DNA of 15,891 nucleotides from Chloroflexota bacterium (GCA_024223125.1 JAAEOP010000143.1:1-15891); one strand, 5' to 3'. Shown: positions 1 to 7,197, counted from the first letter of the stretch. Numbers and translations: made by a program. Notes: generated by a model not told the origin, from the sequence alone.

Positions 1-1686
1 CCCATTTGCATAAAGAATCTGGAACAGGGTAATGGCTCCCCCGGCCAAAATAATGGCCGGTAAAGCATCCGTCTTTTGGGTCACCAACACAGCCATCATA
101 AAATAACTGGCTACCATTCCCCGCAATCCGGCAAACTTGAGCGACTTGGCCTCAGCGGAGTCTGGCTCAATGCCTCGTTCTCGTAACACATCGGCCCGCA
201 TCAAAAACACGGTTGTACTGGTAATCACAAAGGCGCTTACAAAGCCAAACGCATAGTACGCCTCCACTATTACCACCTGCCGGATAATGGGAATGAGCAT
301 GGCTGAAATAAACCAGATCACCACAATGCCAATGCGATCATCGGTAAAGATGCCGGGCAGCCGCCCTAAACGTGCCGCATTCGCGGCCACGGCCGCGCCA
401 CCAATATAACCGCCACCCTGGGCCAACAATAAAATAACCGCCAGTAACGTACCAGCGATAAAAAGAAAAACTTCTCCAGACGTACCAATCGTCGCCTCAT
501 TTACCTCCCGCGCCAGAGCAAGATCATAAGATACCGTCTGTACAAATTCATCTTCAGGTACATTTGCCAACTCACCCTCAGCAGGTTCCCTTGTACCGGC
601 GGGGCTTTCTAAAGCAGCTTTCGCAAATTGGGCTTCATACAGAGCAGTGGCCTCGACTACATCGGCATTTGTCACCACGACATCATCTTCAGAAATACCG
701 TCCCCCATTGTTTGCACAGCTATAATTTCATATTCAATAAGCAGCGTACTGTACCCTTCTGTGGCTGGAATATCCCACTGTTTAGCGGCAAAAAGCTGCA
801 AAATACCGGTTCCAATCAGGAAAACGGCCGCTAACGTCAACGCCGTATTGATTACTTTCCACTTCGGCCGGGCGGCATGTTTACCGCTGGCCGGAATCAC
901 CTCATAACCAGAAAAGCCCAACATAGCGCTGGACATGGAACGGAAGAACAGTTGAAAGATCAACACAGCCCCAATAGCAGACAAATCTTGCTGCGCCCGC
1001 ACCACATGCTCTACCACGCCGTTGGCTTCCAACCGGGTTACAATACCGGTGGTTAAAAAAGCCCAATCGGGATTGCCGGCCGCGGCGCCCCCCACCAATG
1101 TCAGAGCCAGGATAGTAAACAAGGTAAATGCCCCGCCCCCCAGCAAGAACAACGGCACCGCCCGCTTAGGCCCTAAAGCCACCAGCACCACCATAATGAA
1201 AAAGGCAAACACTTCGGCCAAAAGAATACGGTAAGGGGCTAATTCAGGTAAAACAAGCATGGTCACATCAGAAGCAGAAATAGAACTGATGATGATGGTT
1301 AGCACCGCGTCCAGAAAAAAGAGGCTGGTTCCAATCCAGGAAAGCCAGCGCAGTTTGGGTGGGCCGATGGCTTCTACAAGCGGGCCACTGCCGCCAGCGT
1401 TGGGGCGCACATAAGCGCCGGCTTTATACGCGGGCACAATGCCAAAAAACAAAAGAACTGAAAGGAGAATAAAGGCGCCAATGGCAATCTCATGGTAACC
1501 CTCGGCCCCATGAATAGCTAAGAGCGTCTGGTAAGCGGCGACACTAAAAGCATCGGCCGCAATCTCAAAAATGAGCGCCAGCACACCCAATCCGGTTCCG
1601 CCCAACAACAATCCTTCGACCATAAGGCGGGGTAATTTGCGTCGTGCATCCTCTTGTTCCGCTGGGTCTATATAACTTTTAAACAT
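1..1686 (-). CDS. APC-superfamily permease (amino acid/cation transporter), C-terminus beyond window
   Basis: The reverse strand is open from an ATG at 1686 to the window edge (562 codons, no stop), so the C-terminus is missing. A consensus GGAGG (1695-1699) lies 8 bases before the ATG and fixes the start. The protein is very hydrophobic with many predicted membrane helices. The block GFSGYEVIPASGK near residue 254 resembles the helix-6 GFxGxE motif of APC-superfamily permeases. A later block, around residues 418-440 (QGGGYIGGAAVAANAARLGR), resembles the helix-8 region with its small residues and following basic loop. Between them, residues ~305-395 form a long acidic hydrophilic segment (with EDDVVVTNADVV) that typical permeases of the family lack. 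The substrate cannot be told from sequence: amino acids are usual for the family, and KimA-like potassium uptake is an alternative. The gene diverges from the aldehyde dehydrogenase gene. Confidence 0.75.
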   Translation of the reverse strand, partial: MFKSYIDPAEQEDARRKLPRLMVEGLLLGGTGLGVLALIFEIAADAFSVAAYQTLLAIHGAEGYHEIAIGAFILLSVLLFFGIVPAYKAGAYVRPNAGGSGPLVEAIGPPKLRWLSWIGTSLFFLDAVLTIIISSISASDVTMLVLPELAPYRILLAEVFAFFIMVVLVALGPKRAVPLFLLGGGAFTLFTILALTLVGGAAAGNPDWAFLTTGIVTRLEANGVVEHVVRAQQDLSAIGAVLIFQLFFRSMSSAMLGFSGYEVIPASGKHAARPKWKVINTALTLAAVFLIGTGILQLFAAKQWDIPATEGYSTLLIEYEIIAVQTMGDGISEDDVVVTNADVVEATALYEAQFAKAALESPAGTREPAEGELANVPEDEFVQTVSYDLALAREVNEATIGTSGEVFLFIAGTLLAVILLLAQGGGYIGGAAVAANAARLGRLPGIFTDDRIGIVVIWFISAMLIPIIRQVVIVEAYYAFGFVSAFVITSTTVFLMRADVLRERGIEPDSAEAKSLKFAGLRGMVASYFMMAVLVTQKTDALPAIILAGGAITLFQILYANG

Positions 1687-1702
1687 CTTTTTGTCCTCCG
1701 AT

Positions 1703-1736
1703 TGAGAAATGTGGGCTGCAAAAGCAGCTGTTCTCA
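1703..1736 (-). promoter_or_regulatory. Leader hairpin next to the permease ribosome-binding site
   Basis: Two nested perfect inverted repeats lie just upstream of the permease SD sequence. TGAGAA (1703-1708) pairs with TTCTCA (1731-1736), and inside it GCTGC (1715-1719) pairs with GCAGC (1724-1728) across an AAAA loop. The stem-loop ends three bases from the GGAGG of the permease gene, so it could affect translation initiation. There is no T-tract, so it is not a normal terminator. A regulatory role is inference only. Confidence 0.35.
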
Positions 1737-2047
1737 TCAAACATTATCTGCTTTGCTGCTGCATAGCATGACATATTTTTTGTTTAGGTTGTATGCTGTT
1801 ATTAAAACATAGTGGGGATAATATTTAACGGCCGTTGGCGAATGAGTTACGGCCGTTCTTCATGGAGGTAAAGGCAGCAACGCCAGCCAGATTATCACAC
1901 AATAGTCATCCATCATAAATCGCGGCATAGTTTAACCCAATTGCAGAAACTCCGGCAACAGAACGTCGTTCGTTATCCGTAATTTAACCGTTGATCGACC
2001 GAATGTCTGGTACAATTGGGCGTGGATGAAAACCGCACAAACATCTT
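1737..2047. other. Divergent intergenic region, no gene seen
   Basis: This stretch separates the leftward permease from the rightward aldehyde dehydrogenase and should hold promoters for both. Two copies of the ACGGCCGT palindrome lie 21 bases apart, at 1828-1835 and 1849-1856. AT-rich segments near 1765-1825 could hold the leftward promoter (on the reverse strand there is TATTAT near 1820), but no convincing -35/-10 pair is visible. I see no coding signal. Confidence 0.5.
2008..2016 (+). promoter_or_regulatory. Possible extended -10 promoter for the aldehyde dehydrogenase
   Basis: TGGTACAAT at 2008-2016 matches an extended -10 element (TG, one base, then TACAAT). TTGATC at 1991-1996 could be a -35, but the 14-base spacer is short, so the extended -10 would have to do most of the work. 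Transcription from here would give a leader of about 105 bases ahead of the ATG at 2128, containing the mini-ORF and hairpin annotated separately. Confidence 0.35.
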
Positions 2048-2095
2048 AGGAGGTGTAGATGGTGGATAGTACCTGATACAAACCACTAACCACCA
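2048..2095 (+). promoter_or_regulatory. Leader with strong SD, 5-codon mini-ORF and overlapping hairpin
   Basis: A perfect AGGAGG (2048-2053) sits 5 bases before an ATG (2059) that opens a five-codon frame, M-V-D-S-T, ending at TGA 2074-2076. The mini-ORF overlaps the 5' arm of a hairpin: TGGTGGATAGT (2060-2070) pairs with ACTAACCACCA (2085-2095), 10 of 11 positions, loop of 14. A ribosome on the mini-ORF would cover this arm. The dehydrogenase itself has a weaker SD (AAGGA, 2116-2120), so this leader may regulate it. A related element lies upstream of the enoyl-CoA hydratase-like gene. The function is inference. Confidence 0.4.
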
Positions 2096-2127
2096 CCCAC
2101 CTCCACTAATTACATAAGGAATAAATA

Positions 2128-3645
2128 ATGAATGCGATTTTAGATAAACTCAATCTTTCTCAGATCAATGCCGGGGTTTGTACCGGCCCCAATGGCTGGT
2201 TAACAAGCGGGTCTGATCCTATCATTTCCACAAACCCCACTACCGGAGAAGCTATCGCCGCGGTCATTCCAGCCACACCCACTATTTACGATCAAGCTAT
2301 GCAAACGGTGCAAACTGCTTTCCAAAGTTGGCGTCAAGTACCGGCCCCCAAACGGGGATTGGTCGTGCGTGATTTGGGCAATGCTTTGCGTGAATTTGCC
2401 GAACCGCTAGGGGAATTGGTGACGTTGGAAATGGGCAAGATTCGGGTGGAAGGCAGCGGCGAAGTGCAGGAGATGATAGATATTTGCGATTTTGCGGTGG
2501 GTCTTTCGCGCCAACTTTATGGCCTGACGATGCACTCTGAACGGCCGGGACATCGCATGTATGAACAGTGGCATCCTTTGGGGCCGATTGGCATAATTTC
2601 AGCTTTTAATTTTCCGGTAGCAGTCTGGTCTTGGAATGCAGCGATTGCGGCCGTCTGTGGCAATACAAATGTGTGGAAACCATCAGAACTGACGCCGCTC
2701 ACGGCCGTCGCCGTACAGCACATCGCCAACCGGGTCATGGCCGATCATGGTCTCAACGGCATATTCAATTTAGTCGTGGGGGATGGGCAAGTAGGCCAAC
2801 TTCTGACCAATGACCGGCGGCTGCCTCTGGTCTCCTTTACCGGTTCCATTCCTGTAGGACGAAAAGTGGGGGAAGCGGTTGCTAAACGATTCGGCCGTAC
2901 CATTTTAGAACTGGGCGGCAACAACGCCATCATCGTAGCCCAGGATGCCAATCTGGATTTGGCCACGCGCGCCATTGTGTTCGGCGCGGTGGGCACGGCC
3001 GGACAGCGTTGCACCTCTACTCGCCGCATCCTCATGCACCAGGATGTGGCCGCTGAACTAACCCAACGCCTTGTCAAAGCGTATGAGCAGGTTTCCATTG
3101 GCAACCCCCTAGAAGAGGGTGTTTTGATGGGGCCATTGGTGACAAAAACGGCCGTTACCCAAATGATCAACGCTCTGAAACAGGCCACCCAAGAAGGGGG
3201 AGAGGTGTTAACCGGCGGCGCTCCCTTGCCCAACCTCGGCCCCCAATTTGTCCAGCCTACCATTGTTAAAATGCCCGCCCAAAGCAACATCGTTAAAGAA
3301 GAAACATTTGCCCCCATTTTGTACCTGATGGCTTTTGAAGATTTGGATGAAGCGCTGCAATTGCACAATGAAGTGCCCCAAGGATTGTCCAGCGCCATCT
3401 TCACCGACAGTATGCAAACGGCCGAAACCTTTCTCAGCATCGTCGGTTCAGATTGTGGTATTGCCAATGTTAACATCGGCACGTCTGGCGCCGAAATTGG
3501 GGGCGCATTTGGCGGCGAAAAGGAAACGGGCGGCGGCCGTGAATCTGGCTCCGACGCCTGGAAAGCGTACATGCGCCGCCAGACGAATACCATCAACTGG
3601 AGTAAAGATCTGCCCCTGGCGCAAGGCATCACTTTTGGCGACTGA
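2128..3645 (+). CDS. ALDH7-family aldehyde dehydrogenase (alpha-aminoadipic semialdehyde dehydrogenase type)
   Basis: The 505-residue product has the normal length of NAD(P)-dependent aldehyde dehydrogenases. Visible active-site elements are FNFP with catalytic Asn161, WKPSE with cofactor-binding Lys184, SFTGSIPVG (236-244), the general base Glu261 in LELGG, and the nucleophile Cys295 in GQRCTSTRR. The blocks VQEMIDICDFAVGLSR, HRMYEQWHPLGPIG and the C-terminal GGAFGGEKETGGGRESGSD are typical of the ALDH7 (antiquitin) family, whose members oxidise alpha-aminoadipic semialdehyde to alpha-aminoadipate in lysine catabolism; the bacterial homologue is often called AmaB. No other lysine-degradation gene is next to it, so the substrate is inferred from the family. 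The ATG is preceded by AAGGA (2116-2120). The protein should be cytoplasmic. No terminator is evident downstream. Confidence 0.9.
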   Translation: MNAILDKLNLSQINAGVCTGPNGWLTSGSDPIISTNPTTGEAIAAVIPATPTIYDQAMQTVQTAFQSWRQVPAPKRGLVVRDLGNALREFAEPLGELVTLEMGKIRVEGSGEVQEMIDICDFAVGLSRQLYGLTMHSERPGHRMYEQWHPLGPIGIISAFNFPVAVWSWNAAIAAVCGNTNVWKPSELTPLTAVAVQHIANRVMADHGLNGIFNLVVGDGQVGQLLTNDRRLPLVSFTGSIPVGRKVGEAVAKRFGRTILELGGNNAIIVAQDANLDLATRAIVFGAVGTAGQRCTSTRRILMHQDVAAELTQRLVKAYEQVSIGNPLEEGVLMGPLVTKTAVTQMINALKQATQEGGEVLTGGAPLPNLGPQFVQPTIVKMPAQSNIVKEETFAPILYLMAFEDLDEALQLHNEVPQGLSSAIFTDSMQTAETFLSIVGSDCGIANVNIGTSGAEIGGAFGGEKETGGGRESGSDAWKAYMRRQTNTINWSKDLPLAQGITFGD

Positions 3646-3927
3646 TCAACTTTGTAAGAGAGGGACATGAACCGGCAGTTCTTCAGGCTTTCCCGTGACA
3701 CACCCATATGTGATTCTGTTGGCGAACGATTGTGAGAGCCTCGCTAAGAAAAAACAGTATACTCAGGCGGCAAATCAAACTATCATTTGGATATAGTAGG
3801 ATTTCAGGTATGGCGACATCGCCCAAGATGGGTATTTTTTCATATCCCCCAGAATAGTATATTTCAAAAATTCCTCTCGGGTACAAATGATCTAAAATTA
3901 CCACATAAATGAACTTTATTACTTTAG
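3646..3927. other. AT-rich gene-free stretch
   Basis: This stretch between the aldehyde dehydrogenase and the TrkA_C remnant is clearly richer in A/T than its neighbours and has no CGGCCG core. Short open frames exist on both strands (for example a 73-codon one on the reverse strand at 3683-3904), but none has a convincing SD, codon pattern or recognisable motif. It sits exactly where the missing 5' part of the ion-channel gene would be expected, so it may be the scar of a replacement or deletion. Confidence 0.5.
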
Positions 3928-4353
3928 CGTACTCGACTGATATATACTGGAATATACCTTATTGGACGTTATGCAAAAATACCCAAAATGCGTTTGGCCG
4001 GGGCTAATCGGGTGGTATCCCCTTACCAGATTGGGGGGCAGCATATGGCTAACATCATGATTCGTCCCCAGGTGACTGACTTTTTTGATGTGGTGACGTT
4101 GGATGGGGGTATTGAACTGTGGGTAGAGGAGTTGATCATTCACGAAGGATCCCCATTGACAGGAAAAACTGTCAGCGAATCTGACGTGCGCCGTCAAACA
4201 GGGGTTACAATTATAGCCCTCTACAGTCACGATGAACGCAAAACGATGATGCCCGAGGCCAGTACCATCCTACAGGCGGGGGATGAGATGATTTTATTGG
4301 GAACATGGCCGCAGTTGGCGGCGGTGCAGACGTTAACGGAAGGCGCTGTTTAG
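3928..4353 (+). pseudogene. Orphan TrkA_C (RCK_C) domain, 5'-truncated potassium channel/regulator remnant
   Basis: The frame is open after a TAG at 3925-3927; the first ATG is at 3988, with no SD, and a second in-frame ATG is at 4045. The product (121 residues from 3988) begins with RLAGANRVVSPYQIGG, which in TrkA_N/TrkA_C proteins lies at the end of the Rossmann (RCK_N) domain. It continues with a full TrkA_C-like domain, from VTDFFDVVTLDGG through GSPLTGKTVSESDVRRQTGV to LQAGDEMILLGTWPQL. Family members of this type normally carry about 200 more N-terminal residues (pore helices and NAD-binding domain), which are absent here and not found upstream in any frame. A truncated gene is therefore more likely than a deliberate stand-alone domain, though a small RCK_C protein started at 3988 or 4045 is possible. 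Confidence 0.65.
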
Positions 4354-4418
4354 TGAGCAGTTTTCGGTGACTATTTTGCTGTGAAGGTCTAAACGTACCT
4401 GCAGACTTGCAAACTCCT

Positions 4419-5378
4419 ATGTCTTATATTGAATGGATTCGGAAGCGCGTGGGGACGCGCAAGATTTTTTTGGTGTTTAGTTCGGTTGTGTTGTGGGATG
4501 AGTACGGCCGCGTCCTGTTACAGCATCGTACTGATTTTGATGTATGGGGGCTACCCGGCGGCGTATTGGAAATCAATGAGGATATTGAAATGTGTACCCG
4601 GCGCGAGCTGTTGGAGGAAACAGGATTGACGGCCGGGGATTTGAGCCTTGTCGGCGTGTATACCCATCCCAAATTTGATGTCACTTATCCTAATGGCGAC
4701 CGGGTACAGCCGTTTACCATCTGTTTTGCCGGACAGGTAAGCGGTGGGCAGGCGCGGGTTGATGGGACAGAAACGGCCGCGTTGGGTTTCTTTGAGGCAA
4801 AAGAACTAAATGAACTGGACATCCCAATCTGGTATCAAGCCATGCTGCACGATGTGCGGCGTGGCGGCCCGCCGGCATTTACAAAACCTTTTGCGGCCGT
4901 TTCAACAATGGACCAGATTCGGGATATACGGCCGTTTATTGGAACCGAACGACTGATTGCGCCGGGGGCTGTGGCGGTTGTTGCGCGGGACGACGGCCGT
5001 ATATTGATGACACGTCGCGTGGATGATGGTGAATGGGATTTCCCGGCCGGTTTTTCTGATTTAGGCGAGAATGTTGCTCATACGGCCGTGCGTGAAGTGA
5101 AAGAAGAGACTGGCTACGATATTCAGGTAGAACGTATTATTGGCGTTTTTAGCCATCCCTTGTTTCATTATACTTATCCCAATGGGGACAGGGTAAAAAA
5201 TGTCGGCGTCCTGTTCCGGGTGCGGCTGGTAGGCGGCCGTCCAAAATTGGATGTGGCGGAACTATTGGAAATAGCCTGGATGACACCAGATGAGATAGCC
5301 GCCTGTGTGCCGGACAAAATCGGACGGCTTTACACGGCGACGATTGCTCATTTGGATGATGGTTATTTTGTGGATTGA
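4419..5378 (+). CDS. Tandem double-Nudix hydrolase
   Basis: The frame also has an in-frame TTG at 4407; I prefer the ATG at 4419 (MSYIEWIRKRVG) because family members usually begin this way, but neither has a clear SD. Two Nudix domains follow one another. Numbered from the TTG, the first has a complete box at residues 52-74 (GVLEINEDIEMCTRRELLEETGL) and the second at 215-237 (GFSDLGENVAHTAVREVKEETGY, split here as G-x5-E-x7-REVKEETGY). Both match G-x5-E-x7-RE-U-x-EE-x-G-U, so both could bind metal and cleave nucleoside diphosphate linkages. Each domain also carries a matching HPxF...YPNGDRV segment, suggesting internal duplication. The substrate cannot be predicted. The PLP enzyme starts 22 bases downstream, so the two are probably co-transcribed. 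Confidence 0.85.
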   Translation: MSYIEWIRKRVGTRKIFLVFSSVVLWDEYGRVLLQHRTDFDVWGLPGGVLEINEDIEMCTRRELLEETGLTAGDLSLVGVYTHPKFDVTYPNGDRVQPFTICFAGQVSGGQARVDGTETAALGFFEAKELNELDIPIWYQAMLHDVRRGGPPAFTKPFAAVSTMDQIRDIRPFIGTERLIAPGAVAVVARDDGRILMTRRVDDGEWDFPAGFSDLGENVAHTAVREVKEETGYDIQVERIIGVFSHPLFHYTYPNGDRVKNVGVLFRVRLVGGRPKLDVAELLEIAWMTPDEIAACVPDKIGRLYTATIAHLDDGYFVD

Positions 5379-5400
5379 GTTTAGAAAAGGCAGGTGCCAA

Positions 5401-6570
5401 ATGAACTGGAAATTAGCGACACAATTGATTCATGCGGGGGACGAGGCCAATCCATCTACGGCCGTATCCTCCCCCATTTACCAGAGTGCAACATACCATT
5501 TTGACGATCCGGCCGCTATTGCGGCAGCGATGACGGCCGAGGCACATCCGCAGTTTTACGGCCGTTACGCCAGCCCCAACAGTAAACAGGTTGAAGCGAC
5601 TGTAGCTGCTTTGGAACAAGGGGAAGCGGCTTTGGTCACGGCGTCTGGTATGGCGGCCGTCTCCCTCGTCTTCTTTACATTTTTGCGAGGCGGGGATCAT
5701 GTGGTGGCTCAAACAACCCATTATCCCACGACATACAAAATGCTGGCGCATAAACTGGTCAATTATGGCATCACAACCACGTTTGTAAACCAGGCGGACA
5801 CGGCCGCATTTGCGGCCGCCATTCAACCCAACACGCGGCTGATTTATGTGGAGACGCCAGCCAACCCGGTTTTACGCCTGACTGATTTAACGGCCGTAGC
5901 CGACATTGCCCGCTCCCACAACATTCTCTCCGTAGCCGACAACACTTTTGCCACGCCGTATAACCAACGGCCGTTGAGCCTGGGAGTAGATATAACGCTG
6001 CACAGCGCCACCAAATATCTGGCCGGGCATTCTGATGTGGTAGCCGGGGTTGTAGTCGGCCGTCAGGAAACGATTAGCCAGATGTGGCATACCCAGGTGA
6101 TGTTGGGCGGGGTGCTGCACCCGATGGAAGCGTGGCTGTTGGAACGGGGCTTAAAGACGTTTGATTTAAGAATGCAAAAACACAACGATAACGGGTTGGC
6201 GGTGGCGGAATTTTTGGCGGGACATTCGGCCGTACGCGAAGTATATTACCCTGGTTTAACCAGCCATCCCCAACATGAGTTGGCTAAACGGCAAATGGTT
6301 GGCGGTTACAGCGGCATGGTCTGTTTTGATTTGCGAGGCGGCCGTGCAGCCGGATACGACCTGTTGCAACGACTAGAGCTAATAAAGCTGGCGGTCAGTC
6401 TAGGTGGTGTCCATTCGCTCATCACCCATCCGGCTAGTACGGTTTCGGCCGTGCAATCTGATGCCGAAATTGCTGCCAGCGGCGTCCAGCCTGGCCTGGT
6501 GCGCTTTTCTGTGGGGTTGGAAGATGCGGCCGATTTGATTGCTGATTTGGAGCAGGGGTTAGATGGGTAA
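5401..6570 (+). CDS. Cys/Met-metabolism PLP-dependent enzyme (cystathionine lyase/synthase or O-acylhomoserine sulfhydrylase type)
   Basis: I chose the ATG at 5401 (389 residues, normal for the family) rather than the upstream in-frame ATG at 5305, which would overlap the Nudix gene by 74 bases; AGGCAGGTG just before 5401 can serve as SD. The fold-type I transsulfuration family is shown by RYASPNS (55-61), TASGM (80-84), VADN with Asp180 that contacts the pyridine nitrogen, the Schiff-base lysine Lys205 in HSATKYLAGHSDVVAG, SLGGVHSLITHPAS (333-346), and the carboxylate-binding Arg368. The segment QTTHYPTTY (104-112) keeps the cofactor-contacting tyrosine but lacks the cysteine two residues later that marks methionine gamma-lyases. 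Cystathionine beta/gamma-lyase, cystathionine gamma-synthase or O-acetylhomoserine sulfhydrylase activity remain possible. The enzyme is cytoplasmic and tetrameric in the family. Confidence 0.85.
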   Translation: MNWKLATQLIHAGDEANPSTAVSSPIYQSATYHFDDPAAIAAAMTAEAHPQFYGRYASPNSKQVEATVAALEQGEAALVTASGMAAVSLVFFTFLRGGDHVVAQTTHYPTTYKMLAHKLVNYGITTTFVNQADTAAFAAAIQPNTRLIYVETPANPVLRLTDLTAVADIARSHNILSVADNTFATPYNQRPLSLGVDITLHSATKYLAGHSDVVAGVVVGRQETISQMWHTQVMLGGVLHPMEAWLLERGLKTFDLRMQKHNDNGLAVAEFLAGHSAVREVYYPGLTSHPQHELAKRQMVGGYSGMVCFDLRGGRAAGYDLLQRLELIKLAVSLGGVHSLITHPASTVSAVQSDAEIAASGVQPGLVRFSVGLEDAADLIADLEQGLDG

Positions 6571-6631
6571 CGGCAGAGGCCGAAAAATACACCTTCCCCT
6601 TGAGCGAATCTCACATATCATGTTTGGCTAA

Positions 6632-6637
6632 TATAAT
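6632..6637 (+). promoter_or_regulatory. Consensus -10 box upstream of the small acidic protein gene
   Basis: A perfect TATAAT lies at 6632-6637 in an AT-rich setting, 73 bases before the ATG at 6711. No good -35 hexamer occurs at the usual distance (TTGAGC at 6600-6605 is too far). Transcription would begin near 6644 and run at once into the terminator-like hairpin at 6651-6700. Confidence 0.45.
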
Positions 6638-6650
6638 TCATACAAAAAAG

Positions 6651-6700
6651 AGTTGCCAACTGTTACCCTTGCCAGTAGTATAGGCGCAACTTATTTTTTT
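6651..6700 (+). terminator. Terminator/attenuator-like hairpin in the leader of the 6711 gene
   Basis: AGTTGC (6651-6656) and GCAACT (6686-6691) are perfect complements, an inner ACTG/CAGT pair can extend the structure, and the 3' arm is followed directly by TATTTTTTT. It may be the intrinsic terminator of the upstream Nudix/PLP unit. Because a TATAAT box lies upstream of it and the start codon only 11 bases downstream, it could instead attenuate transcription of the next gene. Confidence 0.45.
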
Positions 6701-6710
6701 ATGGTGGAAT

Positions 6711-7094
6711 ATGACAACAATTGAAGAACCAGAATTAATAACAATTATTGAAGGCCCTACCCCTGAATTCCAAGCTACGCCTCAGGATTGGGTACAATCT
6801 ATTCACGAAGGTCCAGATGACCGGGTTGTGGTCATGACTCAGCTTCGCACCGGCAACGGCGAAGATATTATGCACCGCTGCCGCAATGCGTGGCGGGAAG
6901 GGCGTCTGGTGAAGTTGGACTTCCCTGATGAGTTACGGATGCGGCAGCAGGTGGATGTGGTCTCGCTCCGTTTGGGGGAAGTGGATGAAGGCCCTTTGCT
7001 CCATTTATGGATCACATTGCCTATCGAGGAGTTCATTGCCCAGGTATTGGAAGATGATGATTTCGATGATGAGGATGATGGCCTGCCTTTTTGA
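6711..7094 (+). CDS. Small acidic protein of unknown function with an SSB-like C-terminal tail
   Basis: I do not recognise this 127-residue protein. The start is ATG 6711, with GGTGG close upstream (6703-6707). Residues ~26-110 look like a compact mixed alpha/beta domain, with alternating hydrophobic strands (RVVVMTQLR, VDVVSLRLGEV, LLHLWITLP) and a basic helix around MHRCRNAWREGR. The last 14 residues are almost all acidic and end in LPF (EDDDFDDEDDGLPF). This resembles the C-terminal tip of bacterial SSB proteins, where an acidic stretch ends in a hydrophobic residue, proline and phenylalanine and docks repair and replication proteins. The N-terminal part has no SSB OB-fold signature that I can see. 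The gene is monocistronic, with its own promoter-like box and a strong terminator. The coding call is firm; the function is open. Confidence 0.7.
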   Translation: MTTIEEPELITIIEGPTPEFQATPQDWVQSIHEGPDDRVVVMTQLRTGNGEDIMHRCRNAWREGRLVKLDFPDELRMRQQVDVVSLRLGEVDEGPLLHLWITLPIEEFIAQVLEDDDFDDEDDGLPF

Positions 7095-7127
7095 CAACTA
7101 ACGGCCGTCATATTTTGAATCTGTCAC

Positions 7128-7164
7128 AAAAAAGCGTAAGATGGGAACCGTCTTGCGCTTTTTT
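7128..7164 (+). terminator. Strong intrinsic terminator
   Basis: AAAAAAGCGTAAGA (7128-7141) and TCTTGCGCTTTTTT (7151-7164) form a 14-base-pair stem with a single G-U pair and a 9-base loop, ending in a T6 tract. It lies 34 bases past the stop of the small acidic protein gene. The A-tract on the other side makes it potentially bidirectional, although no leftward gene uses it here. Confidence 0.85.
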
Positions 7165-7166
7165 AT

Positions 7167-7197
7167 TTGGTGGCTGGTGGGTAGTACAAGCCACCAA
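7167..7197 (+). promoter_or_regulatory. Leader hairpin related to the element at 2060-2095
   Basis: TTGGTGGCT (7167-7175) and AGCCACCAA (7189-7197) are perfect 9-base complements with a 13-base loop. The loop carries GGTGGGTAGTAC, nearly the same as part of the aldehyde dehydrogenase leader. The structure ends 12 bases before the GAGGAGG ribosome-binding site of the next gene. No separate promoter is evident between the terminator and this hairpin. Its role is unknown. Confidence 0.4.

Noticed and set aside
2745..3707. Long open frame on the reverse strand (320 codons) opposite the aldehyde dehydrogenase
   Set aside because: It is antisense to a gene with a complete set of ALDH7 active-site motifs, its product shows no domain, and no SD is convincing; it is a by-product of codon composition.
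3683..3904. 73-codon reverse-strand frame in the AT-rich gap
   Set aside because: No recognisable motif, no clear SD, and the composition is that of noncoding AT-rich DNA.
5305..5400. Upstream ATG as start of the PLP enzyme
   Set aside because: It would overlap the Nudix gene by 74 bases and add 32 residues not found in the family; the ATG at 5401 gives the normal N-terminus.
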